DNA from: Fragilaria crotonensis
Lineage: Eukaryota; Bacillariophyta; Fragilariophyceae; Fragilariales; Fragilariaceae
DNA: 64,000 nt
Direction of reading: 5' to 3'
Assembly: GCA_022925895.1 (NCBI GenBank)
Contig: JAKSYS010000004.1
Span: 62,001 to 126,000 of the forward strand
A program made the translations under genes and the position numbers. This document shows, piece after piece, positions 21,628-33,009 of the stretch; position 1 is the first letter of the stretch, and each line of letters starts with the position of its first letter. The notes under the pieces were generated by a model. It was not told the DNA's origin. It saw only the letters and a list, made by a program, of their open reading frames with translations, and searched no databases.

Positions 21628-23404
21628 GAGGTTCCGGAATTTCGGCTCTTTTACCTATAAGTGTCTACTACTGGCTACGGATACTAATTCTACAACTTCG
21701 TTCGTCACGCCGGACAAATATTCCACGTTCCATCACTTCAAATGTCCGGATCATTAGGTACATCAATCTCATGACGTGACAAATTTTGAGCTGCAACTAA
21801 AGAACTTGAGATTAGACTATGCGACAACGGAATCGACGTTTTATGAAAATCCTACTTAAGGATATTCGACATTTGAAGTGTCGGCAGCCGTTGTCTCAAG
21901 AGCCGCTGGCTCAAGAGCCATTGGCTCAAGAGCCGTTGTCTCAAGAGCCAACGGCTAAACAACAGCCCCCGGCGAAGTCAAACTCAAGAACACACGTTTT
22001 GTGTGTGTCATAGAGCTCGTCCTCAAAAGTGCTCGCACTTTATGTCATACCACTAGGAGACGTAACGCATACGCATACCATCGACCTTAGGAGGTTCCGG
22101 AATTTCGGCTCTTTTACCTATAAGTGTCTACTACTGGCTACGGATACTAATTCTACAACTTCGTTCGTCACGCCGGACAAATATTCCACGTTCCATCACT
22201 TCAAATGTCCGGATCATTAGGTACATCAATCTCATGACGTGACAAATTTTGAGCTGCAACTAAAGAACTTGAGATTAGACTATGCGACAACGGAATCGAC
22301 GTTTTATGAAAATCCTACTTAAGGATATTCGACATTTGAAGTGTCGGCAGCCGTTGTCTCAAGAGCCGCTGGCTCAAGAGCCATTGGCTCAAGAGCCGTT
22401 GTCTCAAGAGCCAACGGCTAAACAACAGCCCCCGGCGAAGTCAAACTCAAGAACACACGTTTTGTGTGTGTCATAGAGCTCGTCCTCAAAAGTGCTCGCA
22501 CTTTATGTCATACCACTAGGAGACGTAACGCATACGCATACCATCGACCTTAGATGACCTGTCATTTTTTTCCGTTCCCCGTGTGGCGAGTTCTCATTTA
22601 AAGAAAACACGTTCCTCGACTAGTTGGACGAGGTAAATTGGCTCTTGAGCCAGTGGCTCTTGAGCCACTGGCTTAAGAGCCAATGGCTCAAGAGCCAGTG
22701 GCTCAAGAGCCAATGGCTCAAGAGCCAACGTCTTTTTTGAATATCCCTACATAGTACTAGTTCATCCAAGACATTGAATCGATGTCGTACTTGTCATAAC
22801 AAACGATGTTAACAACAGTTCCAAAATAAAGCACGGTTTTAATTATAGTGTATCAACAGAAGATATTCTATCATTTTGGAAACGTGGAATTATTTAGATG
22901 TTTGTCGAACAAATTTCTGGTAGATAATCTGCGTAAAAGGTACGAGACACATAAAAGAGCCGAAATTCCGGAACCTCTAGATGACCTGTCATTTTTTTCC
23001 GTTCCCCGTGTGGCGAGTTCTCATTTAAAGAAAACACGTTCCTCGACTAGTTGGACGAGGTAAATTGGCTCTTGAGCCAGTGGCTCTTGAGCCACTGGCT
23101 TAAGAGCCAATGGCTCAAGAGCCAGTGGCTCAAGAGCCAATGGCTCAAGAGCCAACGTCTTTTTTGAATATCCCTACATAGTACTAGTTCATCCAAGACA
23201 TTGAATCGATGTCGTACTTGTCATAACAAACGATGTTAACAACAGTTCCAAAATAAAGCACGGTTTTAATTATAGTGTATCAACAGAAGATATTCTATCA
23301 TTTTGGAAACGTGGAATTATTTAGATGTTTGTCGAACAAATTTCTGGTAGATAATCTGCGTAAAAGGTACGAGACACATAAAAGAGCCGAAATTCCGGAA
23401 CCTC
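21628..23404. mobile_element. non-autonomous Harbinger-like element (outer copy, split by a nested copy)
   Basis: Outer copy halves are 21628-22090 and 22981-23404, which together make 887 bp once one copy of the TAG duplication is discounted. The ends are a 26-bp inverted repeat beginning GAGGTTCCGGAATTTCGG. The flanks are a 3-bp duplication, CTG at 21625-21627 and 23405-23407. Subterminal arrays of a near-palindromic 12-mer, GGCTCAAGAGCC, in 15-bp steps (about 4 units in the left half, 6 in the right) look like transposase-binding sites. No coding capacity is credible. Short TSD and inverted repeats fit a PIF/Harbinger MITE, though its ends differ from the autonomous element at 7054. Confidence 0.85.
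22091..22977. mobile_element. nested second copy of the same 887-bp element
   Basis: It begins GAGGTTCCGG and ends CCGGAACCTC, is 887 bp long, and is flanked by TAG at 22088-22090 and 22978-22980. The uninterrupted sequence at its own centre (cgacctTAGatgacc, 22551-22553) shows the pre-insertion target that was hit in the outer copy. Inner and outer halves appear essentially identical when read by eye (463-bp left halves, 424-bp right halves). Confidence 0.85.
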
Positions 23405-23407
23405 CTG

Positions 23408-24672
23408 GAGTCGGGAGTTGGGAGCAACCCTGGCAACCCAGGCAACAGGCATCAAGCTGCCAATAATGTGTCTGTCCCTATGCCCGGTACTTCCTCTGCA
23501 CTCTGCACTCTGCAGTACTAGAGTACTGGGAACTGGGACAGGAATGCGGCGGAAGTTCCGCATTCCACAGGCTTTGGTTGAAGCACACGGGAATAAATGC
23601 GTACGAGTCCCTGGTTCGTACCAGTACCATAACTGGTACCAGCATCTTCATACCATTAGACTGTACCGGCTGTATTTTGCATTTCCTTTAAGTAGTAGTA
23701 GTACGACGCTAAGTAGACCTAACGCAGCTACTGTAACAGCTAACAGCTACAGTAAAACGCTACAGTAATAGCTACAGTAGTAGCTACAGTAGTAGCTACA
23801 TGTACAAGCTACAAGCTACAAGCTACAAGCTACAAGTATTGTGCCCACATTGCAAGTATTCATGCATTGGAAGTGTTCTAAAATGGAGTGCTCGTACACG
23901 TCGTAGAGCACTACCACGGTAGTCACGACGTCACGACAGTACATAGAGTACACGTATGTACAACGTTCTACGAGCAGTACAAGTACTAATGGTAGTGCTT
24001 TAACGTCGCATACAAAATTTCCGTTAGCAATTATTTGACACCGGATTAAAGGCATGGCTGACTCCCGGAAGAGAGAAGGGAATGAAGATTTTTTAGTCGG
24101 GTTTCGTTTTCTTGATCTTTCGCCTTCATTATAGGCCTGGTACTACTAGTACGACTACATTCTACCACGAGGTTCGCTTGGCGTGCATCCCTCGGCTTCG
24201 ATGGACAGGATGATCTGTGATCTTGGGAGCGGCACGACTTGAAGCAACCCGGATGAAATCGATTCTTATGTTGCAATTTGCAATTTGAGATATCTGACTC
24301 CGAATTTGTCAGCGGTTCTGATTTCTCCATACTGGGTGCTAAGTACGAAGTGGTAGTACAAAGTACAGGTATGTAGTATCGCATTGTTGGTGGTTCGTGG
24401 GTGCTTGTCGTCGACCTTCCATGTGCTGGTGCTCGGAGCTCGGAGTACCAATGTACTATGCATACGTAGTACGAGTACTACTGTACAAGTATTCGTAGTT
24501 CTACCAGTAACCTTCACTACATGTACTTTGAAGGACCTGGTATTCCGAGGACGTAGGATTTTGCAACAAGTCAACCAACGAAGATACTTTTAGTCAAATA
24601 CGCCTGAGTCCAGAGTCCTGACTATGAAAGGTAGCATAAATCGAACTGACGATAACATAAACTCCTTTCAAC
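23408..24672. other. intergenic with AGCTACA microsatellite
   Basis: No gene supported. At about 23733-23838 a simple repeat alternates AGCTACAGTAGT and AGCTACA units. GTAC motifs are frequent (23590-23660, 23930-24000, 24350-24500). Confidence 0.6.
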
Positions 24673-25711
24673 ATGGCTGTCGTTTCCGAGACTGCTGAGG
24701 TTGTTGCTCCAAGCAACCTTGAGGGTGGATATCATTTGGAGGTTGACGTCAACGGTGTAACTAGAACCGTGATTGTGGTACGTGCATTCTTTTAAGTGTA
24801 TTCGTGAACTGCAGTTCAGAGTAAGGCTTGATTTTCATGTTCATGACAAATGACAACCATACTCTTCAAAAGTCACAGCCACTGACCTTTCTTTTCATTT
24901 GAAAGCCCGAAGGAGGTGTGGTTATGGGACAGACATTCGTTGGTGACGTTGTCCCGTCCACTGCAGCGATTTCAGATTCGGTCGTCCAGAAACCGGTCAA
25001 CGACGGAATTCCGACTGGACAGTGGCGCGATGGTCTCTGTGACTGTTGCATCTTTGGCCCATTCCATTCCATGTGTTGCCTGAGCTACTGGTTAGGACCA
25101 GGTACGTTAGCTGCAGCTATTTGCTGCGAGGGATCTATCGATGAAGGTTCTCTCTGACACCAATCCACCCCCACTTACCGATGCTATGACCAGTTGTTCT
25201 TGGACAGGTGATGACGCGAATGAGTCGCAACTGGATCGGTGGTCCTGGTAATCCTCCTGATACAAACAATACCTACATGACTGTCCTTATCATTTTTCTT
25301 GTCTACGTTGTCCTTTGGATTATCTTTTACTCCGTTCTTGTCTCTTCAGCAAACTGCACCACCAGCAACGGCTACTATGACGACGACTACTATACGACCA
25401 CGACGTGCACTGGTGGCTCTACTTACACCGCTATGTCAGCTCTCCTATCCATCATCAACATTTCCTTCTCGGTTTACATCTTGGTTGCCTTGTGCCAGAC
25501 GAGGAGGAAGATTCGCGACAAGTACAACATCCCACCCTCCGCCTGCGGTGGATGCGATGATTGCTGCTGCTCCTTTTGGTGCCCTTGCTGCACTGTAAAT
25601 CAAATGGCTCGTCATACCAATGACTATCGTGCCTATCCTGTTGAATGCTGCACCGGTGCTTGCTTCAACAAGACTGGACAACCCCCGTCGGCCCCAGTGA
25701 TTGTGGTCTGA
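24673..25711 (+). CDS. PLAC8-family Cys-rich membrane protein, three exons
   Basis: Exons 24673-24777, 24906-25101 and 25194-25711. Introns are 128 bp (GTACGT...AAAG) and 92 bp (GTACGT...CCAG), and phases agree for 272 residues. The PLAC8 signature is split over exons 2 and 3: GQWRDGLCDCCIFGPFHSMC, then LGQVMTRMSRNW, with a second Cys block CGGCDDCCCSFWCPCCTVNQ near the C-terminus. Two hydrophobic helices (YMTVLIIFLVYVVLWIIFYS and a segment around ALLSIINISFSVYILVAL) sit between. Family members elsewhere act in cell-size control, Cd/Ca tolerance and mechanosensing at the plasma membrane; the role here is unknown. The tail QPPSAPVIVV is short and proline-containing. Confidence 0.85.
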
Positions 25712-25989
25712 ACTCCGAACACCTGAATGGGGTTCTCATGTCGACGTGAATCAGGGATTCTTTTTATCAATGAATATCTGCTCTTCAGTGCTCTGTGAAA
25801 CGTGCATGAATCAATGATATGTATTGCACGAACTTGTATGAGGAGTGCTTCCTGAAATAACAACTAAATGTTTGATGTTCCGATTGAAGTTGAGACTCTG
25901 AAGTAATGCCTACCACAGTAGAAGTGGATTGCTTAGAGTAGGTGTGACACCATGTCAAGAAACCCAGAAACATTATTTTCTGAATTCAG

Positions 25990-26520
25990 AGATTCAATTC
26001 CATCGAATGGGGCGTGGTCTACGAGGGCGTAAATTTCACATCTCTACAAAAATGGCATTGTGAATGGTGGGTTGTAACCCTATTCTGTCCAGTCTCCAAG
26101 GACCTTGATCTTTTCCTCGTCCTGCTTGAACGTTTCCAAAAAAAATGGTGGTCTCTGCAGTCGCATGTTTCATATTAAAATTGCCACTGAATGTCCGAAC
26201 TGCCTCGCACCGACCAGCTGGGACGATTTCTAGTTTGACGACAGGGTGTGAGGGCTTGCTAGATTCTTCCAGTGTTCGGTACTAGATGGGGAGAAGGAAT
26301 TTCATCGTGAAACCCGAAGCATTTGACGTGCCATCGGCTGGATCCATTGCACCTGGCGCTGTCATGGTCATCTTCTCCTTGCTCGTAGCAGGATCCATGA
26401 TGACGCGAGGGCACCGTCATCTGGCGATTGCTTCGTGGGATACTATGGTGGATGCTTCACTGCGAGTATTTCTGAAAACGCTCACGTAACGAGCCAACAT
26501 CCCAAATGCCAATATAGAGA
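25990..26520 (-). pseudogene. SOUL/HEBP haem-binding protein pseudogene
   Basis: The minus strand carries collinear SOUL-domain pieces in shifting frames: SILAFGMLARYVSVF, then RVIMDPATSKEKMTMTAPGA (the APVxMxP-x-KxxMTAP region), GFTMKFLLPI, KPSHPVVKLEIVPAGR, AVRTFSGNFN, FLETFKQDEEKIKVLGDW and GYNPPFTMPFL. Stops lie inside (after FLLPI, before GYNPP, after MPFL), with frame changes near 26150 and 26430. The order and the motifs are unmistakable for the SOUL family (cytosolic or plastid haem/tetrapyrrole binding). It is a host gene that has decayed; a functional paralogue presumably exists elsewhere. Confidence 0.75.
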
Positions 26521-26962
26521 ACCGTCGAAAGTGGGAATCTTGTTCGTCGTTGGGTCCTTCAGGTCAATCGCATGGCCACACTTTTTGTTTGCAGCGCCAT
26601 GAACTACCACATGATTTGGCTTCTCCTCGGAGATTCCTCCTAGAAATTCATTATTGATGGATGTGGTTTAGTTGTTCAGTAGAGCGCGAGGAATCGAATA
26701 TGTAATATGCCCGCTTCTGTGACATCAACCAACATAGCAATTTCCTGAATCCTATCCCTGCAATCGACAAATGTACAACACATTAACGTCATAATGTACA
26801 TGCTACATTACATGCATTATTCTACTGGATCCTCAATCATTGCCATGTACATGTACTCCCGAGAATTCACATTGATGAATGTTGAGCTCAGATTTTTTAA
26901 CACTCCGACCGAGAACTCCAGTGTGTATTCAGAAGTCTCAAATCCCAACACAATCACACACA
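26521..26962. other. intergenic, possible 5' remains of the SOUL pseudogene
   Basis: No intact ORF. The minus strand near 26520-26650 is open for a stretch (EEKPNHVVVHGAANKKCGHA) that I cannot assign. Confidence 0.35.
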
Positions 26963-28966
26963 TCAGTTCATGGGGACCGACATGGCAGCATCAACCAACG
27001 GATACTTGTCCCTCAAATACCAAATGTCCCACATTGGAGCCAACTCTGCCAACCGCGTTCGATCCAAGCACGGTTCGTCGGCAGAGCAGCACATGGTGCA
27101 ACACTCGCATCGCACCTTGGCACAATCGGCAATCAACATTGGCAAATCCATGCTGCAAAAAAGGCGATCGACATCGCCTGTCAGCTTATTCTGGTCCAAG
27201 ATCAACACATTCAAGTCCCGCAGATTTCGCAATTCGACCGGGACTGTACCCGTCAAATCGTTGCGGTTCAACAGTAAGACGGCCAAATCTGAGATGGATC
27301 CAAGCTGCCACGGGATCGTTGAATTGAGATGATTATCTTCCAAGTCAAGCATAACAAGCTGATGCAAATCCGAAATCCACGAGGGAATAGCGCCTGTGCG
27401 AGCACTTTCTTTCATGATCAGTGCTTTCAACTTCGAGAGATTGCGAACATCGGGCAAAGCTCCTGGGGTGAAGTTACGGTTGCTGGCCAACGATAAATAT
27501 TGAAGTGACGTCATAACGTTGAGATCTTTTGAGGGTATCGTTCCGGATAATTTGTTATCCGAGACATCCAAATGCTCAAGTAAGGACAGCCTTGAAATCG
27601 ATGGCGGCAACGACCCCTCGAAAGAATTGCTCCGGAGATTCAAAAACTTGAGAAAGGATGCGTGAGGGAAATCAGGGAGGCTGCCCTTCAGGCGATTGCC
27701 TGACAAGTCGAGAATTTCCAATTGTGAACGCCGCAACAAGGGACGATCCAGTATTCCTGTTAGGTCGTTGTTGCTCAAGTCCAAGACTTGAATCCTCTCG
27801 AGATTTTTCAAAAACTCGCTGTCAACAGTGCCTGTCAAAAGGTTGTCCTGAAGATAAATGTTCTCTAACGACGACATCCCTTCCAAGACTTGCAAGTTGC
27901 CCACGACCTTGTTGGCACCCAACGATAGGGTAACAAGGCTCTTTAGCTTTCTGAACTCTGTGGGAATGGTTGATTTAAAGCCATTGTTCGATAGCTCCAG
28001 CGCTCGCAAGTTGGAAAATCCGCCCAGCCAGGTGGGGAGCGTACCACTGAACTGGTTGTAGCCCATGGAAAGCGTCGACACTGTCGATATAGACCTTATA
28101 TTCTCGATGTCAGTGAGGTTGTTCTTGTCTAACATAAGTCGTTCAAGTTTAGAAAGCAACGACAAGTCCTCAGGTATGCTTCCCTTGAGATTCATGGTTT
28201 CTGTTCAGAAAATGAGCGACTTGCGCTGACATTAATCAACGCAAATGGGTAATTGCTACTTACGCAGAACGAGACTGGTTACTTCATGGTCTTCATTGCA
28301 TCGGACCCCGACGAAATCTGTTTTGTCAACGGTCTCAAAAATCGAATACCACTCACAATGGTGGGCATCGGTCATGAAAAGATCATTGTTCCACCAGTTA
28401 TCGCCGTCCGTCGCAAACCACAGAGTAGCCAATGCATAGCGTTCCAAAAAGCTCGGCGAGAATGGCATTGCCAGTCCATCCTTGTCCGCTATCCATCGAG
28501 CGGCAAGAAACTCAGGTGACAATGAATTCGTCAAGTGGTCATGATCAACTGACTTGAGTAGAAAATCGATGGTATCGTAGATGCGACTGCTGATCTTAGG
28601 GTCGCCCGATTGTGAGGAGTTTTCGGCGTTAACTTCGTTGCCATGTTTCTTCATGGAGCGAGATGCAATCAGAAGGACACACGCAACCGTGGCACAGACG
28701 AGACCAGCGCACATTAATCGAAACCACCTCTTCCGTGACAATGTTGTGGGAGGAGCAAGCCCAAGCGTCTTCAACTCCTCTGGAGAGGGCAGCATGTCAT
28801 CATGGAAGTTGTCGAGGCGAATATCATCCATGGCATGACCAAATTCTTCGACACCTTTTGGAGAACTGCGAGCAAACATGGAGGCCGGAGGTGTAGGTCG
28901 TCCGAGTGTGCTCAATTCGTTACCTTGTGCGGGCGGTTGAAATAGAGCTGAAACCTGCCTCATCAT
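26963..28966 (-). CDS. membrane-anchored leucine-rich repeat protein
   Basis: Exon 1 is 28966-28264 with donor GTAAGT. The intron is 28263-28201 (63 bp, ending ACAG). Exon 2 is 28200-26963. The total is 646 residues. Exon 1 encodes an N-terminal cytosolic tail of about 80 residues, a transmembrane helix (FRLMCAGLVCATVACVLLIA) and the LRR cap (ALATLWFATDGDNWWNN, HHCEWYSI, FVGVRCNED). Exon 2 encodes about 14 plant-type LRRs (LxxLxLxxNxLxGxIP). It ends with a Cys-rich motif (DCAKVRCECCTMCCS) common in diatom LRR proteins. There is no kinase domain. The LRRs should face outside, so a receptor-like or adhesion role is inferred. Confidence 0.9.
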
Positions 28967-31829
28967 AGTCTTGCATTGTGTGAGCCACTAGTGTGAGAGA
29001 TTGTGAAAGACAACTTTCCCCGGACTGCATGCACTGTATGGATGATGTTTTAACTGGCTCTACTACAGGATTATACACATCAACTTACTCTATATATACG
29101 GGACGAGTTTATATCATTCCAAGTACGGTAGTAGAGTCGTGGATCGTAATTCAAAAGCTGAAGGTGGTGCGCCCACTCACCTTTTAGTCGTATGATACGT
29201 CTACCCTACAATACTGGCGCCCAATACCGATGCTACACATGATACTCCTACCGGTACTATAATTCAATCCTGCGACTACAAAAACTGCACAGTGTAGTAC
29301 ATGTATACACTTGTTATGCACATACCTTGTATGCATGTACCGATGTCACAAGTCACAACCATCAACGAATAAATGGACCCTGCCTGAAGTACTGTTTGTA
29401 CCTGGAAGTAACCTGGTAATGAGCACAAGCGTGACAAAAATTCAAATTACTATAGTCGATGCGACCATGCGCCAAGCCCGACAATCCGGGATAGGTCTAC
29501 CGGTAGTTAGACTAGTCGAGACGAACGCATTTAAGTCGTGAGCTCTACTACTAGGTATTTGTATTAAACTCCGAGGACAACATTTCTCGGTGCAGAACAT
29601 GAGTGATGAGTGGGATCAGGATGAATATAAACATGATGAAAACGGCCACTTGATGTGGATTGCTTGCGGTCTGTGCGGCGTATACTTCTGCACATCCAAC
29701 AAACGTCCCCTTCCTTGACTGTTTTCAATTTTATACTGTACATCATATATATCTGTGGCTGCAGCGCTGCTGTTATTCTTCAACTCTATCCCATAGAACT
29801 GAACATACGCACCTTTGACATGACGGCTGGCACTTTAGTCCTGTATGTATGTGCTCCGAGTACGCGACCGGAGTGGAGACAAGTACGAGTACATCTCACG
29901 TCTCAACATTACCGCTAGAGTGGTAGAATACAAATTTGGGACACGGGGAAGGGCCGGTTGATACCGTTTCTTGTATGCTTGTTGTTGTGTGACAACGCAT
30001 TCCAACCGACAAATCGTACACGAGTGCTGCACACCACAGTTACCCTTCTTTCTTTACATGGAGTAAGGTGTACCTGGAGTACACGATTAAAGTGGTGATG
30101 GTGCGCACAATAGTTCTACTACTATCATGAATTTGTTTCACCTATCCTTACTCTTTCACTGCGGAGCAATCTTATGGTATTCCGCAAGGCTGGCTGTCAA
30201 TCAGATGTTCGGCTTTGTAAGTATCATAGCAGGATGAAACTTGCTGTCGTACTAGCTCCAATGCGGCGGTTCGAGTGCACACGGTTGAAGGAAGATTCGT
30301 GCCAGTTTTTTTAACAGTCATCATCGTAGCTCCTAGTAGTAATTCTACGTCCTTGTTACTACGGAAATTCGAACGTGCTCCGACTGCAATAGTCTCACTC
30401 GTCGTCCTTCCACCTTGAGCGACCATGGCATCCCCGATTAGCTACACTGTTGCACAAACCGTAACTTTGCCTTCCGTATTGGAAATGTGTTCACATTATG
30501 CACATTAGTACCAGGAGCAAGACAAGAGAGATCAAGAGACCGCAAGTTCCAAGTGATGACAATCTTCCATTCGTGGTCCCCACCGCTGTTGTTGACAGGC
30601 TGCAAGTACCTGCTGCAACCAGCTTCAGCATAGAAGAATTTGCATTTGAGATTTGGTGCAGAATTGTATTGATGAGCCACTCTGTAAAGCCTACTTGTCA
30701 TGTCGCTGAACGAGGACCAAATTTGGCACTGGCATTTTTGGACTCCGGACTCCTGAAGTGAGAGGACCATTGATGATCACTTTGATTGTTATGATGATGA
30801 CGTTTGCTCGACACAATAGAGCTATTTTCACTGCTTCTTGTCAGTATCAATTGGCAATGAGACGTTATCATAAATTGTGCCAGCCTCTCTGCAGCAGTTA
30901 ACACTGCAGCAGCCAGTGAAACAACACACAACAATATCGGAAACAACACAACAATATTGCCAAAACAGTTCTTTGCTAAATGCAATTTCATTCGAGCGGC
31001 ACATGGAGCCACCGAAGCCTCCATTCAATTTCTTGGTAGTATATTCAGTACCAGAGCCTGGTGGCCTTGATGGGCATGCAACACGCGACTGCTGGGTCGT
31101 CGACCCTCAGACTGACCAGTTTCGCCTGACGTCCAATGACTTGACCCGTAAATACAACTGGACAACGCAGTGGACGACATTGCGGTAAATCCAGATCTGT
31201 CCAGATCTGATTCGTTTTATAAGCAAGTGAGAATTATTGGCCTCCCGACAACTCAAGCGTCCCGGGCTCCGCTGAATTGCAACCACAGTTTGCATGCTCC
31301 TTTGTTACAATCCCATGGGAAATAAAGTTGGTAAGTTGTGATGCACATTCTTTCCCGATTCTGATGGTCTGTTTAATTCATAATATTATTAATGTAGAAG
31401 AAGATAGCATTGTACATAATGCTCAAACATGTTGTCTTGGCGCAATCATGACACGATGGCATCATAATGAAAGATTGCGATGCCATCCTATTTCGTAATC
31501 GGAGTATGATAGCCTACATGTACCTGGTACAATTACCAGCAGGTTTTGAAGTGTGAAGCCTGTCCTGCTAACGTCAGTCAGAGTAATTTGGTACCAGCAG
31601 CTACATAACGTGAACAAAAAATCCGGAAAAAACCGTGTGCACTCGAACCGCCGCCTTGGAGGTCGTAGGTGGTAAAGGTACTTGTACTCCTTCAGTTGTG
31701 TACCGGCGCTGGCAGTAGCAGTAGTTGCGCGCACACTCTTTATATAGTATGCATACAAGTACTGGCACTACGCCAGTTGGACCGTTCATCTCGAATATCG
31801 AGAAATCGATTTTTTTGAATCACAGTGAA
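28967..31829. other. 2.9 kb intergenic region without a supported gene
   Basis: Short open frames on both strands show no domains. The least random is 30877-31188 (plus), whose end (MEPPKPPFNFLVVYSVPEP...) reads like a protein fragment, but I cannot name it. GTAC motifs occur around 29080-29420 and 29860-30080. Confidence 0.4.
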
Positions 31830-32152
31830 GCAGAGACGAGAATTTCAAACCCAGCCCACCCAAACCCACGGCCCACCCAAACCCATTGGGTTAAGGGTGG
31901 GTTTTGGGTGAGCTCAGGATTTCATGGGTGGGTCTGGGTGGGCCGGCAAATCATAGCAAAAAATGACTGTAGATGTTTGCTACCGGTAGTAGTAGAGCCA
32001 TCTAGTCCAGTACTAACTACTGGGTTTGGGTGGGTTTGGGTAGGTCTTGGTAGATCGTATGGGTTCTGGGTGGGTTTGGGCTGGTACTTCCGTGAGCGTA
32101 GCTTTACGTGGGTACCCATGGGTTTGATATTTTCAGAAATTCCCGTCTCTGC
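31830..32152. mobile_element. 323-bp G-rich inverted-repeat element with 6-bp duplication
   Basis: Ends 31830-31846 and 32136-32152 are inverted repeats (GCAGAGACGAGAATTTC versus GCAGAGACGGGAATTTC, one mismatch). They are directly flanked by AGTGAA at 31824-31829 and 32153-32158. The interior consists largely of CCCACCCAAACCC on the left and GGGTTTGGGTGGG on the right, so either strand offers runs of three or more G that could form quadruplexes, and the whole can fold back. No coding capacity. It ends about 110 bp before the NAA40 start codon. The 6-bp duplication does not point to a single superfamily. Confidence 0.7.
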
Positions 32153-32262
32153 AGTGAAGGCACTGCGTATCTCAAACGAAACAGCGTGCTGTAACGAATA
32201 CAAGCGCACTTTGTGTGCATTTCCTATACAACGCATCGGATACGTCGTCCCCCGAGACAACA

Positions 32263-32982
32263 ATGACACTATCTAAGGATCAGAAGCAAAAATTGAGAAA
32301 GAAACTGAGAGCTGCAAAGCACACCCCTGTCACCAAGGGTATCGATTCCAACCTTTTCGTGCTCGCCACCAAGGATTCTACGGCCAAAAGACCACTTTCA
32401 ATCCAATATAAGCTCCCTCCCTTGCCTCCAAATTTGCTACAAGACGCGGTGACAATGTTCAAGGAAAACATGGGAGTTCTCTACGAGAATTCATCGTGGG
32501 GGCTGGATCTCAATGACAAGCGAGACGAGTTGCGTCACAAGAATGCACGCTTTCTGTTTGTACATAACAATCAAGCCGATAACAGCGACGGAAAGGACAG
32601 CTGTGAAATGGTGGGATACTGCCACTTTCGATTCGAAAACGACGATGAAGACGAACCAACGGAGGCGGTAGTCTATGTGTATGAGTTGCAGGTGTCATCA
32701 AAATATCAACATTGCGGTATCGGACGACGCCTGATGGAACTGATTCATGAAATCGCTATTAGGGCCGGGCTAAAGAAAGTTATGTTGACTGTTTTTACCG
32801 CAAACGATGCCGCATTAAGTTTTTACAAGAAACTTGGGTATGCGATTGACGAAATCAGCCCCAGCATGGGAGGACAGAAAGCTGATTATGAGATAATGAG
32901 TATCGTACTTGACCAAATGCCGAGTGAACTTTCTTATCGCTTTGAAGTAGAAGCAAGTGTTACAACGCGCAAATTGCTCTAA
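32263..32982 (+). CDS. NAA40: N-alpha-acetyltransferase 40 (NatD)
   Basis: 239 residues from ATG 32263. The GNAT core is clear: VVYVYELQVSSKYQHCGIGR (beta4 plus the acetyl-CoA loop, Q-x-C-G-I-G in place of QRKGLG), LMELIHEIAI, VMLTVFTANDAALSFYKKLGY and the diagnostic IDEISPS end shared with NatD enzymes. NAA40 acetylates the N-terminal Ser of histones H2A and H4. The N-terminus is basic (KDQKQKLRKKLRAAKH), as in homologues. The small G-rich mobile element lies just upstream and may sit in the promoter or 5' UTR. Its stop codon is only 27 bp from the convergent kinase gene. Confidence 0.88.
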   Translation: MTLSKDQKQKLRKKLRAAKHTPVTKGIDSNLFVLATKDSTAKRPLSIQYKLPPLPPNLLQDAVTMFKENMGVLYENSSWGLDLNDKRDELRHKNARFLFVHNNQADNSDGKDSCEMVGYCHFRFENDDEDEPTEAVVYVYELQVSSKYQHCGIGRRLMELIHEIAIRAGLKKVMLTVFTANDAALSFYKKLGYAIDEISPSMGGQKADYEIMSIVLDQMPSELSYRFEVEASVTTRKLL

Positions 32983-33009
32983 TATCCCATATGTAATGAA
33001 AGGATGTGA

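Noticed and set aside
22320-23160. CRISPR-like array from the regularly spaced GGCTCAAGAGCC motif
   Set aside because: Spacers are only 3 bp, the units are palindromic, there are no cas genes and the host is a eukaryote.
21628-23404. Two independent tandem duplications (A-A and B-B)
   Set aside because: The 3-bp TAG and CTG flanks and the matching 887-bp lengths are explained more simply by one nested transposition; an assembly artefact remains the only serious alternative.
21819-23466. Paired identical small ORFs (64-71 codons) in the nested element
   Set aside because: They are duplicated only because the element is, they run through the 12-mer arrays, and they have no domain.
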